Assembly: GCF_001456115.1 (NCBI RefSeq)
Contig: NZ_CP013268.1
Span: 1-43,676, forward strand
Source of the DNA: Sphingobium baderi
GTDB taxonomy: Bacteria; Pseudomonadota; Alphaproteobacteria; Sphingomonadales; Sphingomonadaceae
Length of the DNA: 43,676 nucleotides
Direction of reading: 5' to 3'
In this document: in pieces, positions 1 through 7,727 of the stretch
Layout of the letters: each line of letters opens with the position of its first letter
How positions within the stretch are numbered: the first letter of the stretch is position 1
Made by a program: the position numbers and the translations under genes
The notes under the pieces: generated by a model
Told to the model about the DNA's origin: nothing
Databases searched by the model: none
The model's input: only the letters and a program-made list of their open reading frames with translations

Positions 1-406
1 AGTGTGGCCGATCGAAGAGTTCACCTATCTGCAACCGGCGCGCTGGAACGGCACGCGCAGCGCGGAGCGGATGCCGCACCTCGAACGCTATTGGAGCGCG
101 GCCGATCCTGATTATTGCGACGGGGAAGGGGCGGAGAGCTTCGCCACCCTGCTACGGCGCTGCGAGGCCGCGCTGGCGCGGCTCGCCGCCATGCCGGCTG
201 CATCGCTGGTCTATGTGTTCGGGCATGGGCAGTTCATCCAGGCCGCGCGCGCGATCGTCGCTGACGCCCATCTGGACGAACGGGCCAAGATGCGGGCGTT
301 CTGGCGCAAGGGCGAGCCGCCCGCGATCGCCAACGCGCAGCGGGTAGGATTTCATTGGGAAGGTGGCCGCTGGTCCTGTGCGCCGGCGCTGGCCGGCACG
401 GCCTAA
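1..406 (+). CDS. Histidine phosphatase family protein, 3' part (joined across the circle to 43456-43676)
   Basis: This is the C-terminal two thirds of a phosphoglycerate-mutase-like histidine phosphatase. The last two bases of the window plus base 1 form one codon, and reading on from base 2 continues the protein that starts at 43456, giving 208 residues in total. It closely matches the full-length copy at 15710-16330 through the shared FGHGQF motif, which carries the second catalytic histidine, and diverges only near the C-terminus. The family removes phosphate from small molecules or proteins; the substrate here is unknown. The 3' end overlaps by four bases the convergent gene ending at 403. 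In both plasmid modules this gene is the last member of a toxin-antitoxin operon. Confidence 0.9.
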   Translation, partial: VWPIEEFTYLQPARWNGTRSAERMPHLERYWSAADPDYCDGEGAESFATLLRRCEAALARLAAMPAASLVYVFGHGQFIQAARAIVADAHLDERAKMRAFWRKGEPPAIANAQRVGFHWEGGRWSCAPALAGTA

Positions 407-875
407 AACTGCGCGGAAAGCCGGGGCCACAAAGCCTGAAAATCTGCTTGCAGCGTCGCCCAGCTCGCGGAGTCCAGAAACTCGCCCTGGTCGTTATCTT
501 CAAGCCGGTGATATTGCATGACGGCCGCCTCGGCTTCGGCCTGGTGCGCCGCAAGCCATGCCTCCATCTCGCGCACGATCTCATGCTGTTCCGGCCTCAA
601 CAGCTTCGGATTGACGTAGGTTCGCACAACGAAATTCGTCGGGGTGGGGTAAAAGACGGTGTGATTCCGCATACAATATTTGTTGAAGGTCACATGGCCG
701 CCTGAATTGTCGATCTTTGGTTCGGCCTGGAAGCGACCGAGTAGCAGGCCGCCGGCGAACGGTATGGCGAGCGGCGATCCGTTCGCCTGCCCCCCGGTCG
801 CGCGCACGGCCAAGGCCGGCAGGATATAGGTTGTCGCCAGTCGCCGCGCGATCGAGCGCACCGCCGCGTCATGTT
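403..875 (-). pseudogene. Hypothetical protein, 5' end removed by a Tn3-family transposon
   Basis: The reading frame runs from 888 to 403 (161 residues), but its ATG and first few codons lie inside the transposon inverted repeat at 876-912, so the true start is lost. What remains encodes about 157 residues with no domain I recognise. It contains an aromatic and proline-rich middle (around FYPTPTNFVV) and an alpha-helical, acidic C-terminal third ending in WPRLSAQF. It converges on the phosphatase gene and overlaps it by four bases. The present ATG could still give a product, but the gene is best read as a 5'-truncated remnant marking the left junction of the transposon. Confidence 0.6.
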
Positions 876-912
876 GGCCCCTGTGCATTATCAGGACACG
901 GATTCACGGTAG
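876..912 (+). repeat. Left terminal inverted repeat of Tn3-family transposon 1
   Basis: Thirty-seven bases matching the reverse complement of 5969-6005 with four mismatches. The inner part overlaps the last codons and the stop of the transposase gene, and the outer part supplies the apparent start codon of the truncated gene to its left. Confidence 0.85.
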
Positions 913-3855
913 CGGTTTGATGAGCAGCGGCATGAGGCCGTTGGCGTCGAGATCGAGGTGATCGGACCAGACATAATCGCCGGTGAGATTGATGCGATCC
1001 CAACCCAACGGCGAGAGCCGGGACAGCATAGCTGGATCGATCTGGCTTCCTCGCTGGCGCATTTCGTCGACGGCGCGCCCCAGATAGCGACAGTTGAACA
1101 GGATAATCGCTGCGGTGACGAGGTTGAGCGCGGCCGCTCGGGTCTGCTGGTTCTCCAGGCCACGGTCGCGAAAACGGCCGAGCCGATGGAAGGCGACCGC
1201 CCGGGCAAGGCTGTTGCGGGCCTCGCCCTTGTTCAACTCGGCAGTGACGGTACGGCGCAGAGCCGGATCCTCGAACCAGCGGAGCGTGAACAGCGTGCGC
1301 TCGATCCGCCCGATCTCCCGCAGCGCCGCAGCGAGGCTGTTCTGCTGGCGGTAGGCGGACAGCTTCTTCAGGATCAACGATGGCGTGACGGTGCGGTGAC
1401 GGATCGCGCCAATGACACGTTCAATATCGGGCCAGTGGCTGACGATCAGGTCCCGGTTGAGCCTGTGACCGAACAGTGGCGCAAGCCTGCCATAGCGCTT
1501 CGAGGGTTCGAAAGCGTAGAGGCGCCGGTCGGACAGGCGAGGAATGCGCGGCTCGAAATCGAGCCCGAGGAGATGCATCGTCGCGAATACGATGTCGGAA
1601 ACGCCGCCTCCATCGACGTGCAGCGCGGTCAGATCGGCGTTGCTGTCATGGCCGAGGAGCCCATCGAGCGCATGGATGGCTTCTCCTGCCGTGCCGGCGA
1701 TCACCGTCTGGTGCAGCGGCGCGTAGCGGTCGGTGATGGTGGTGTAGATCTTGACCACTGGGTCGCGACCATAATGGGCGTTGACCGCTCCGCCGGCTTC
1801 GCCCGGCCCGCCCAGGTAGAAGGCCTGGCCATCCGCGGAAGCCCGGTGTCCTTGCCCAAACCAGGCGGCGATCGGCTCGGCGTGGATGGCGTCGGTCAGA
1901 CAGGCGAGCGCCGCCCGAAAGGTTTCCTCGCGCATGTGCCATGTCTGCATGCGCAGCAGCGCGCGGCGTGACCCTGCGCCGCATACCTCGGCCATGCGCG
2001 ACAGCCCAAGATTGGTCGCTTCGGCAATCAGAGTGGCGAGGAAGGCCTGCTCATCGCCAGGCGGCAACCCGGTCGAGACGTGCCCGAAGTGCCGGGTGAA
2101 GCCGGTCCAGCGTTCGACTTGCGACAACACGTCGGTGATACGCGTGGCAGGCAGCATGTCGTAGCAGGCAAGCGTCAGGCGCCGTCCTTCGTCGTGCCTG
2201 GCATCATCGTCCTTCAGTTCCTTGGGAAATCGCAATCGCTCGCCAGCGAACAGGGCAGCATCGCGTCCGGCCAGATTGTGGGCGACGTCGCGCAAGGCGC
2301 TGTCGAGCTGCGCGGCGCGCTGATCGAGCCATGCGTGTGGATTACCGAGCGAGAACGGCGGTTGCAGCGCTGCGCCGGATAACGGCGCGAGCAGCACGTC
2401 CAGCGACCTGTGCAGCCTTGACCTCGGCACCCAGATATCACCCGAGGCCAGTGCATTGGTGAGCGCGCCGTAAGTCGCCATCTCCCAGTGCGTCCGGTCG
2501 ATCTTGCCGGCGACCACGACATGGCGGTGCCAGCGCCGCTCGACATGACCGAGCGGAACGTCGGCAGGGAGGGGCTTGCGCCAGTCGCCATCAAGATTCG
2601 ACAGGATCGCCATCGCGTCGCGCAATGCCGCGGTGCCGGCCCGACCGTGGAAATCGAGCGCTTGCAGGAATAGAGGCCCTGTTCGCTTGAAGGTCCGGTA
2701 TTCGGCTGCGATCTCGCTCAGCACATCGTCCCTGTGAGGTGCCGCGGTACGACGGATGATTGCGGCATCAGCATCGAGCATGTCGAGAGGCACGATATCC
2801 CTGAGGGCCGCACCGATATCTCCGCCGGCGCGTGCTGCCTGGCTAACTGTTTCCAGCACAGTGGCGATCCGCATCAGCCGATCGCGGCCTTCGCGTCCCG
2901 AAATCGCGACCCTCTGCTCCAGGCGTTTGCGAGCACGAAGGTGAGCGCGTCCCATCAAGGCGCTGAACATGGCGATCGCCGCGTCGGTAAGCGTGGCCTC
3001 CATCTCGCGCAGCGTTGCAAGCAGGATGACCCGCCTGCGGGAGACGCGCATCTGTTGGAAAGCCTGGGCTGTATATCGCACGCCTTCGCGGGCGAACTGC
3101 GTCAGGCGGGGCTCGTGCAGGGGATCGACCGGAATGCTGGAAATACCGGTCCTATGGATTATCGCGACCTTCTCGAGGATTTCGGCAAGCGAGGCTGACG
3201 CGACGCGGGGCTCTGGTTCGCGCAGCCAGGACAAGCGGCTCTGCCGGTCATGTACCTTCTCATCGATCAGCATATCGAGACGCTGACGCATATCCGCATC
3301 GAGTTTAGCATCGACCGCGGCGACCAGATCGGTTTCCGTCCGAAGCATCGCCTCGGCCGCCATCCGCTCAACGACGCTGATGCCAGGGATGACGATGCGT
3401 CGCGTGCGCAGCTCGTCCAGCAATCGATCAAGCAAAATGCGCCCGTCCACGATAGCCATGGCTTCGGTTTCCAGCCAAGTCATCATGATGCCGCGCGCTG
3501 GCCGGCTCAGATCGGTGAATCCGAAGCGCGCCTTGATGGCGGCAAGCTGATCGTAGCGGGTCGGCGCTCGCCGCGCGAAGTCGGCGACGACGCCTGCATC
3601 CACTCCGACCTGTTCGGCGATGTGGTCGAGCATGATTGCAGGCAACAGCTCGCCTGTGCGCAGATGTCGCCCCGGATAGCGCAGGCAGCAGAGTTGCAGG
3701 GCATAGCTCAAGCGGGTCGCCGGAGTGCGTGCGAAGCCGATCGCAGCAAGGTCCTCGGCATCGAGGCCATGATGTCGCACCACCGCCGCCTCGCTGTCGG
3801 GCAAAGCAAGCAACGCGGCGCGCTGCCGCTGGGTCATCGGAATACGTGCGGGCAT
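904..3855 (-). CDS. tnpA: Tn3 family transposase
   Basis: The product is 983 residues, the usual length for Tn3-family transposases. It has the N-terminal DUF4158-like half and the C-terminal catalytic DDE half. The likely catalytic residues are the aspartate of SADGQAF (about residue 672), the aspartate of HVDGGGVSD (about 746) and the glutamate of NKGEARN (about 876). The C-terminus has the family signature LTGDYVW. The enzyme carries out replicative transposition by acting on the 37-bp terminal repeats. The stop codon lies within the left repeat. It is read divergently from the resolvase across 129 bp that should hold both promoters and the res site. The frame is intact, so the gene is probably functional. 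Confidence 0.95.
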   Translation of the reverse strand: MPARIPMTQRQRAALLALPDSEAAVVRHHGLDAEDLAAIGFARTPATRLSYALQLCCLRYPGRHLRTGELLPAIMLDHIAEQVGVDAGVVADFARRAPTRYDQLAAIKARFGFTDLSRPARGIMMTWLETEAMAIVDGRILLDRLLDELRTRRIVIPGISVVERMAAEAMLRTETDLVAAVDAKLDADMRQRLDMLIDEKVHDRQSRLSWLREPEPRVASASLAEILEKVAIIHRTGISSIPVDPLHEPRLTQFAREGVRYTAQAFQQMRVSRRRVILLATLREMEATLTDAAIAMFSALMGRAHLRARKRLEQRVAISGREGRDRLMRIATVLETVSQAARAGGDIGAALRDIVPLDMLDADAAIIRRTAAPHRDDVLSEIAAEYRTFKRTGPLFLQALDFHGRAGTAALRDAMAILSNLDGDWRKPLPADVPLGHVERRWHRHVVVAGKIDRTHWEMATYGALTNALASGDIWVPRSRLHRSLDVLLAPLSGAALQPPFSLGNPHAWLDQRAAQLDSALRDVAHNLAGRDAALFAGERLRFPKELKDDDARHDEGRRLTLACYDMLPATRITDVLSQVERWTGFTRHFGHVSTGLPPGDEQAFLATLIAEATNLGLSRMAEVCGAGSRRALLRMQTWHMREETFRAALACLTDAIHAEPIAAWFGQGHRASADGQAFYLGGPGEAGGAVNAHYGRDPVVKIYTTITDRYAPLHQTVIAGTAGEAIHALDGLLGHDSNADLTALHVDGGGVSDIVFATMHLLGLDFEPRIPRLSDRRLYAFEPSKRYGRLAPLFGHRLNRDLIVSHWPDIERVIGAIRHRTVTPSLILKKLSAYRQQNSLAAALREIGRIERTLFTLRWFEDPALRRTVTAELNKGEARNSLARAVAFHRLGRFRDRGLENQQTRAAALNLVTAAIILFNCRYLGRAVDEMRQRGSQIDPAMLSRLSPLGWDRINLTGDYVWSDHLDLDANGLMPLLIKPLP

Positions 3856-3984
3856 GTTTCATCCTCCAAAAACCTCTTGCCTTTTGTTGGCTTAGTGAAA
3901 GAGGATTGTGAAAGACCCAAGGCTGCGGAAATTGGTGCATGCTGTTTCCGCCTCCAGATACGGCCGTTTGTGAAAGAGACGCAG
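3856..3984. promoter_or_regulatory. Divergent tnpA/tnpR promoter and probable res site
   Basis: This 129-bp gap separates the divergent transposase and resolvase starts, the standard position of a Tn3 res site. The short motif GTGAAAGA occurs three times (near 3895, 3908 and 3970) and GCATG twice. Exact resolvase subsites cannot be assigned by eye. Confidence 0.55.
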
Positions 3985-4590
3985 ATGACGCGCGAACCCT
4001 ATCTGATCGGTTATGCCCGCGTGTCGAAGGGCGACGACCAGTCGAACGCCGCGCAGCGGCGCGCGCTCGATGCGGCCGGCTGCAAGCGGGTGTTCGAGGA
4101 GACCGCCAGCGGTGGGCGGTGGGACCGACCCAAGCTTCTGGAGATGATCGGCCAGTTGCGCGACGGAGACGTCGTCGTCGTCTGGAAGCTTGACCGGCTG
4201 TCGCGCAGCCTAAAGGATATGCTGCACATCATGGAGCGGATCGAGCTGGCAGGCGCGGGCTTCCGCTCACTGACCGAGGCGATCGACACCACCACCGCGG
4301 CAGGGCGGATGATGATGCAGATGGTGGGAAGCTTCGCCGAGTTCGAGCGGGCCATGATCCGCGAGCGTACCAGCGCCGGCCTTGCCCAGGCTCGCGCAGA
4401 AGGACGGATCGGCGGGCGTCGGCCCAAGCTCGGCGACAAGCAGCGCCGCGAAATCGCCGAGTCCGTCACGTCCGGCCGCAAGTCCGGTGCCGAGATGGCG
4501 CGGCTCTACGGCGTCAGTGAACCCACCGTCTCGCGCATCGTCGCCGCGCACCGCCAGCAATTCAGTCAGCAGCAGAGGGAACAGGCATGA
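3985..4590 (+). CDS. tnpR: Serine resolvase/invertase of transposon 1
   Basis: A 201-residue small serine recombinase. The catalytic serine lies in the N-terminal GYARVS motif, and the family signature LDRLSRSLKDM and the arginine-rich FERAMIRERT segment (E helix) follow. The C-terminal helix-turn-helix ends with SGAEMARLYGVSEPTVSRI. I chose the ATG at 3985 because the conserved domain starts right there; the frame stays open far upstream, but that part is antisense to tnpA. It should resolve transposition cointegrates at res. Its last codons overlap the next gene in an ATGA arrangement, so the two are probably translationally coupled. Confidence 0.93.
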   Translation: MTREPYLIGYARVSKGDDQSNAAQRRALDAAGCKRVFEETASGGRWDRPKLLEMIGQLRDGDVVVVWKLDRLSRSLKDMLHIMERIELAGAGFRSLTEAIDTTTAAGRMMMQMVGSFAEFERAMIRERTSAGLAQARAEGRIGGRRPKLGDKQRREIAESVTSGRKSGAEMARLYGVSEPTVSRIVAAHRQQFSQQQREQA

Positions 4591-5945
4591 AGCGTGGTCA
4601 CGATCTGTCCGGCGTCATGAAGTTCGCCACCTCGCCGGCCTGGGGCGAGCATCTGGGCGAGGCGCTCGGCGATCATCTCGGGCTGGCGATGGAGGAGTTC
4701 GACTTCGAAGCGGACGAGCTGGCGGACATCGTCGGCGATCATTGGGCCGGCGTGTTGTGGGGATGCGCGTTCGAGGATCTGCTGACGCGCACCATCCAAC
4801 CCGACCGGAACATCGTCGATGACTATATTCGGCGCCGGGGCTGGAATGAGAGCGGCCCGACCAAAATCTACCTGCGTGCCCTTCGATCGTCAGTGATGAG
4901 CCTCCACGAGGTCAGCGAGGTCGAGCCCGGCAGCGGCTTCCTCGTGCGCGACCTGATCCGGGGCGGCGAGCCGCTTCGAGTATCCGAGCGCAGCGCCTCG
5001 CAGACGCTGAAGCAATGGGACAGGATCGGTGCCCGCGTCGTGCAGGTCGGAGGCAAGCACCTCCTGTCGGGCGGCGTGCTGTCGTTCACGATGGAGGCGG
5101 CCGAGGCGCTCGTCGCCGATCTACGGCGCTCGAAGGGCAAGCGCAGCCCGCGCACCGCGTTGAACCTAGACGCCGACGATCTGGCTGCACTTCCGGCCCT
5201 CATCAGCACGGCATGGCTGTTCGATGTCGTTCCCAAGACCATGGGACCGGCGCCCATCCCCACGCTGCACAACATTGATGGCGAGGAGGTGATGTTCCAC
5301 CGCGTGCGCTTTCCCTTCGCACGCGGCGTGACCCAGGCGCTGGTCGGCGAGCGGCTTGATACTGTCCCTGCGCTTCAGCGGGAAACCACGCACTTTTGGA
5401 ACTGGCTGGGCGAGAAACCGAACGGAAAAGCGAAAAGCACCGGGCGCATGGCGTGGGGTGTGACGATGGCGGACGGCACCCCGGTGCTCGGCAATGTCGA
5501 ATTGAAAGGCCGCGCCCTGATGCTCGCCGTCACCTCGGCCGAGCGAGCGAAACGCGGCACCGCGCTTATCAACGATGCGCTCGCCGGGTTGGTCGGCTCG
5601 CCGCTGACCACGATTGAGACGGTCGAACAGGCCATGGCGGCGCGGGCCGAGGGGCTGACATCATCCGAACCGGCACCCGCCATTGCGCCAGAGGTTGCAA
5701 CCCCGCTCATCCATGCCATGCTCGACCGTCAGTACCGCGCGACGCTCGATGAACCCGTCGGCATGCTCGGCGACATCACCCCGCGCGCAGCCGTTCAAAC
5801 TGCCGCAGGCCGGCACCGAGTAGCCGGGTGGCTCAAGCATCTCGAAAACCGCAGCAGCAGCCAACTCGACGCGAACGACCCGATGGCCACCTACGACTTC
5901 ACTTGGATATGGCGCGAACTTGGCATCGAGAACCTGCGCAAATAG
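4587..5945 (+). CDS. Transposon passenger protein of unknown function (452 aa)
   Basis: The gene overlaps the resolvase stop by an ATGA and ends 23 bp before the right terminal repeat, so it is a built-in cargo gene of the transposon. The product is soluble, without signal peptide or membrane segments. A central region around residues 110-190 contains the pattern EVEPGSGFLVRDL, a WDRIGARVV segment and a GGVLSF stretch. The last 70 residues contain LDEPVGMLGDITPRAAV followed by GRHRVAGWLKHLE, which resembles the C-terminal segment seen in some MbcA/ParS/Xre-like antitoxins and SEC-C-associated proteins. No catalytic motif is evident. I do not recognise its function; an accessory role in transposition, or a protective cargo role, are both possible. 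Confidence 0.8.
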   Translation: MKRGHDLSGVMKFATSPAWGEHLGEALGDHLGLAMEEFDFEADELADIVGDHWAGVLWGCAFEDLLTRTIQPDRNIVDDYIRRRGWNESGPTKIYLRALRSSVMSLHEVSEVEPGSGFLVRDLIRGGEPLRVSERSASQTLKQWDRIGARVVQVGGKHLLSGGVLSFTMEAAEALVADLRRSKGKRSPRTALNLDADDLAALPALISTAWLFDVVPKTMGPAPIPTLHNIDGEEVMFHRVRFPFARGVTQALVGERLDTVPALQRETTHFWNWLGEKPNGKAKSTGRMAWGVTMADGTPVLGNVELKGRALMLAVTSAERAKRGTALINDALAGLVGSPLTTIETVEQAMAARAEGLTSSEPAPAIAPEVATPLIHAMLDRQYRATLDEPVGMLGDITPRAAVQTAAGRHRVAGWLKHLENRSSSQLDANDPMATYDFTWIWRELGIENLRK

Positions 5946-5968
5946 TTCGCTACCCCTGACGTCGATGC

Positions 5969-6005
5969 CTACCGTGAATCCGTGTCCCTACAATGCACAG
6001 AGGCC
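5969..6005 (-). repeat. Right terminal inverted repeat of Tn3-family transposon 1
   Basis: Inverted partner of 876-912. Its outer half now supplies the last codons and stop of the neighbouring IS5-family transposase, which shows that the transposon end cut into that gene. Confidence 0.85.
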
Positions 6006-6949
6006 GTTGTAGGCGATGGCGGTGAGGTGGACTTGGACGGCGGCTTTGGCGAGACCTCGCCATCGCATTCGGCGCAGGCGGTAGCATCGCTTCCATGTCC
6101 CGAAAATCTTCTCGACGCGGGCGCGCACCCGATGGATCGGTTGATTCCATTCATGCAGCTTACGGAGCGTTTCAGCTTCGTCGCGGCCCCACATGCCGGT
6201 GGCGACGATCCGGGGAATGCCGCCCTTTGCCAGCACGGCACTACAAAAGTGATTGCCGCGATAGGCGCTGTCGGCAAACACCTCACCGGGATTGTCGGGC
6301 AAGGCACCGGGATCTGCCTTGCCGTCATTGATATTGGCGGAGGTGACGGAGACTTCCTCAACCAACGCGGTATCGGCATCGGCGCCCACGTGAGCCTTGA
6401 AGTCGTGAACAGCCCGTTTTCTTTTGTGCTTTACCCAGCGCGCATCATCATCGTCTTCACTGGCCGACGCAATGATGGTGGCATCGACCAGTGTACCGGT
6501 CTTGACCGTCACCGCTTTGGCCTTGAGCTGAATGGTCACGGTTTCAAACAGCGATCGGTCAAGTTGGTGCGCGACCAGCAGTCGGCGGAATCTGACAAAC
6601 GCGGTACGCTCTGGCGTCACCTCATTCGCGGAAAACCCACAGAAGCGGCGAAAAGAGGCCCGGTCGTCCAGGGCCTCAGCCAACTTCACATCGGACAGAT
6701 CGTTAGCGATGCGAGCGCCCCACATAGACGGCGCTGATTGCTGAGCCAATGACCCTGCCTTTGAAATGGCAGCGGAGATGGCAAGATGCTCGACGATGAC
6801 ATGGCCAGCGGCGGCCACGCAGGCTCACCTTTGGAAGCAGTATAGAGGGCGTCGAGAAGCGAATCCAACGCGGTCCAATCGATCAACGAGGAAGGGGCGC
6901 GCTCTCGTCCAGCAAATCCAAATCGCTCCTGACCAATCGAACGCTGCAC
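5988..6949 (-). pseudogene. IS5-family transposase, broken internally and at the 3' end
   Basis: The N-terminal part (QRSIGQERFGFAGRE, then EPAWPPLAM) is in one frame from a GTG at 6949 that follows a strong AAGGAGGAG site. The body (DLSDVKLAEALDD through the DDE region with VDATIIASASE, FADSAYRG and RVRARVEKIFGTWKR) is in another. Between PPLAM and DLSDV lies about 98 nt where, from my memory of the family, about 30 nt is expected; this unrelated patch shifts the frame. At the 3' end the family sequence stops at LTAIAYN and continues into the Tn3 terminal repeat. The element is therefore inactive and lacks its right end; its left end should lie near 6985-7000 but I cannot fix it. Confidence 0.8.
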
Positions 6950-6983
6950 CACGGCCGCTCTCCTCCTTGGAAAGCCCATAGAA

Positions 6984-7310
6984 TCAGCAATTGGTACGCC
7001 TGTCTACGCCCGCGCGCGCACAGGTTTCATTAATATAAAATATTCTAACTCTGCGATCTGTTGATCCTTCTTTTGCATGTACTACACCGGAATCTATAAA
7101 AAATTTCATTTTTATATAGAAAGCTCTATAGGATAACTGTGTTTGATAAATCAAATCTTTCGCAGAAAGGCCGCCATGTTTCTTTAGTAGAAGAAGGATT
7201 TTTGCGTCTTCTCGTATTAAATCTATACCAAAAGAACTTTTAAAACGTGCATTCTTCTCCAGAATTTCCTCTGGTTCAATTGAATCCATGGCGAACACCC
7301 CGACTGTCAT
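6984..7310 (-). CDS. MarR-like winged-helix regulator, possibly truncated at the C-terminus
   Basis: A protein of about 108 residues, notably AT-rich compared with its surroundings. Residues 30-95 read as a winged helix-turn-helix: KILLLLKKHGGLSAKDL, a recognition helix in TQLSYRAFYIKMKFFIDSG, and a basic wing in KEGSTDRRVRIFYI. The final residues (CARAGVDRR) are GC-rich and probably come from the IS5 boundary, so the native C-terminus may be lost. I placed the start at the ATG at 7310; the ATG at 7289 with GGGG upstream is an alternative. It is divergent from the giant autotransporter gene, with a perfect 16-bp palindrome between them, so regulation of that gene is a reasonable guess. Confidence 0.6.
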   Translation of the reverse strand: MTVGVFAMDSIEPEEILEKNARFKSSFGIDLIREDAKILLLLKKHGGLSAKDLIYQTQLSYRAFYIKMKFFIDSGVVHAKEGSTDRRVRIFYINETCARAGVDRRTNC

Positions 7311-7455
7311 CAAAACATTCGCGACCCCCTATCCGCCTCCTTCAGAGAAGATAGACCAAGCAGCCTACATGTTCAGGAGCTTTCTGAACCGTTGTAAGAT
7401 CGGCCTGATCCTTGATGAAAAGCAGAATGATGAAACATTTTGCAATGAAAAACAG

Positions 7456-7471
7456 AAAATGCATGCATTTT
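7456..7471. promoter_or_regulatory. Perfect 16-bp palindrome, candidate operator
   Basis: AAAATGCATGCATTTT is its own reverse complement. It lies in the low-GC region between the winged-helix gene and the autotransporter gene, which is where a dimeric regulator of either gene would bind. The rest of 7311-7727 holds no convincing ORF. Confidence 0.45.
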
Positions 7472-7533
7472 ATGCACACGAAATGCGTTGCTTTATAAGA
7501 TTGCATCTTCATGTCTGACTATGACACGGGGTG

Positions 7534-7561
7534 CGCCTTTTAAGGCGGCATTCCTTGCCGC
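7534..7561 (+). promoter_or_regulatory. Two overlapping, mutually exclusive hairpins upstream of the autotransporter gene
   Basis: CGCCTT/AAGGCG (7534-7547) and GCGGCA/TGCCGC (7545-7561) share three bases, so only one can form at a time. They lie about 170 bp ahead of the start codon. This could be a leader control element or simply a terminator remnant. Confidence 0.3.
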
Positions 7562-7727
7562 GTTGATTTTGGTCTTTGAGGGGGGAATTGATGACGTGAC
7601 CGCTATCTGTTCGGGCGCAACCGCCAACTAATCAGACATATTTTTAACTTTCAGGAATGCCCTCGCTGAAGCGGCGATGGGCATGGTGACGCATGTCGTC
7701 CTGAGAAAATTGAGAAGTGGTAAAACC

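Larger units (their letters stand above)
876..6005. mobile_element. Tn3-family transposon 1 (tnpA, tnpR, one passenger gene)
   Basis: The unit is 5,130 bp and is bounded by 37-bp inverted repeats matching at 33 of 37 positions (876-912 and 5969-6005). The inner end of each repeat finishes in ACGGTAG, like other Tn3-family ends. It carries a transposase, a divergently read serine resolvase with a short intergenic res region, and one further gene overlapping the resolvase stop. Tn3-family insertion normally leaves 5-bp duplications. Here the outer flanks are ATGTT on the left and GTTGT on the right, so they do not match. The left flank is a truncated hypothetical gene and the right flank a truncated IS5-family transposase, which suggests a deletion or recombination after insertion. 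Confidence 0.85.

Noticed and set aside
3250..3984. Long N-terminal extension of the transposon 1 resolvase
   Set aside because: The frame is open only because it is antisense to tnpA; the conserved recombinase domain starts at 3985.
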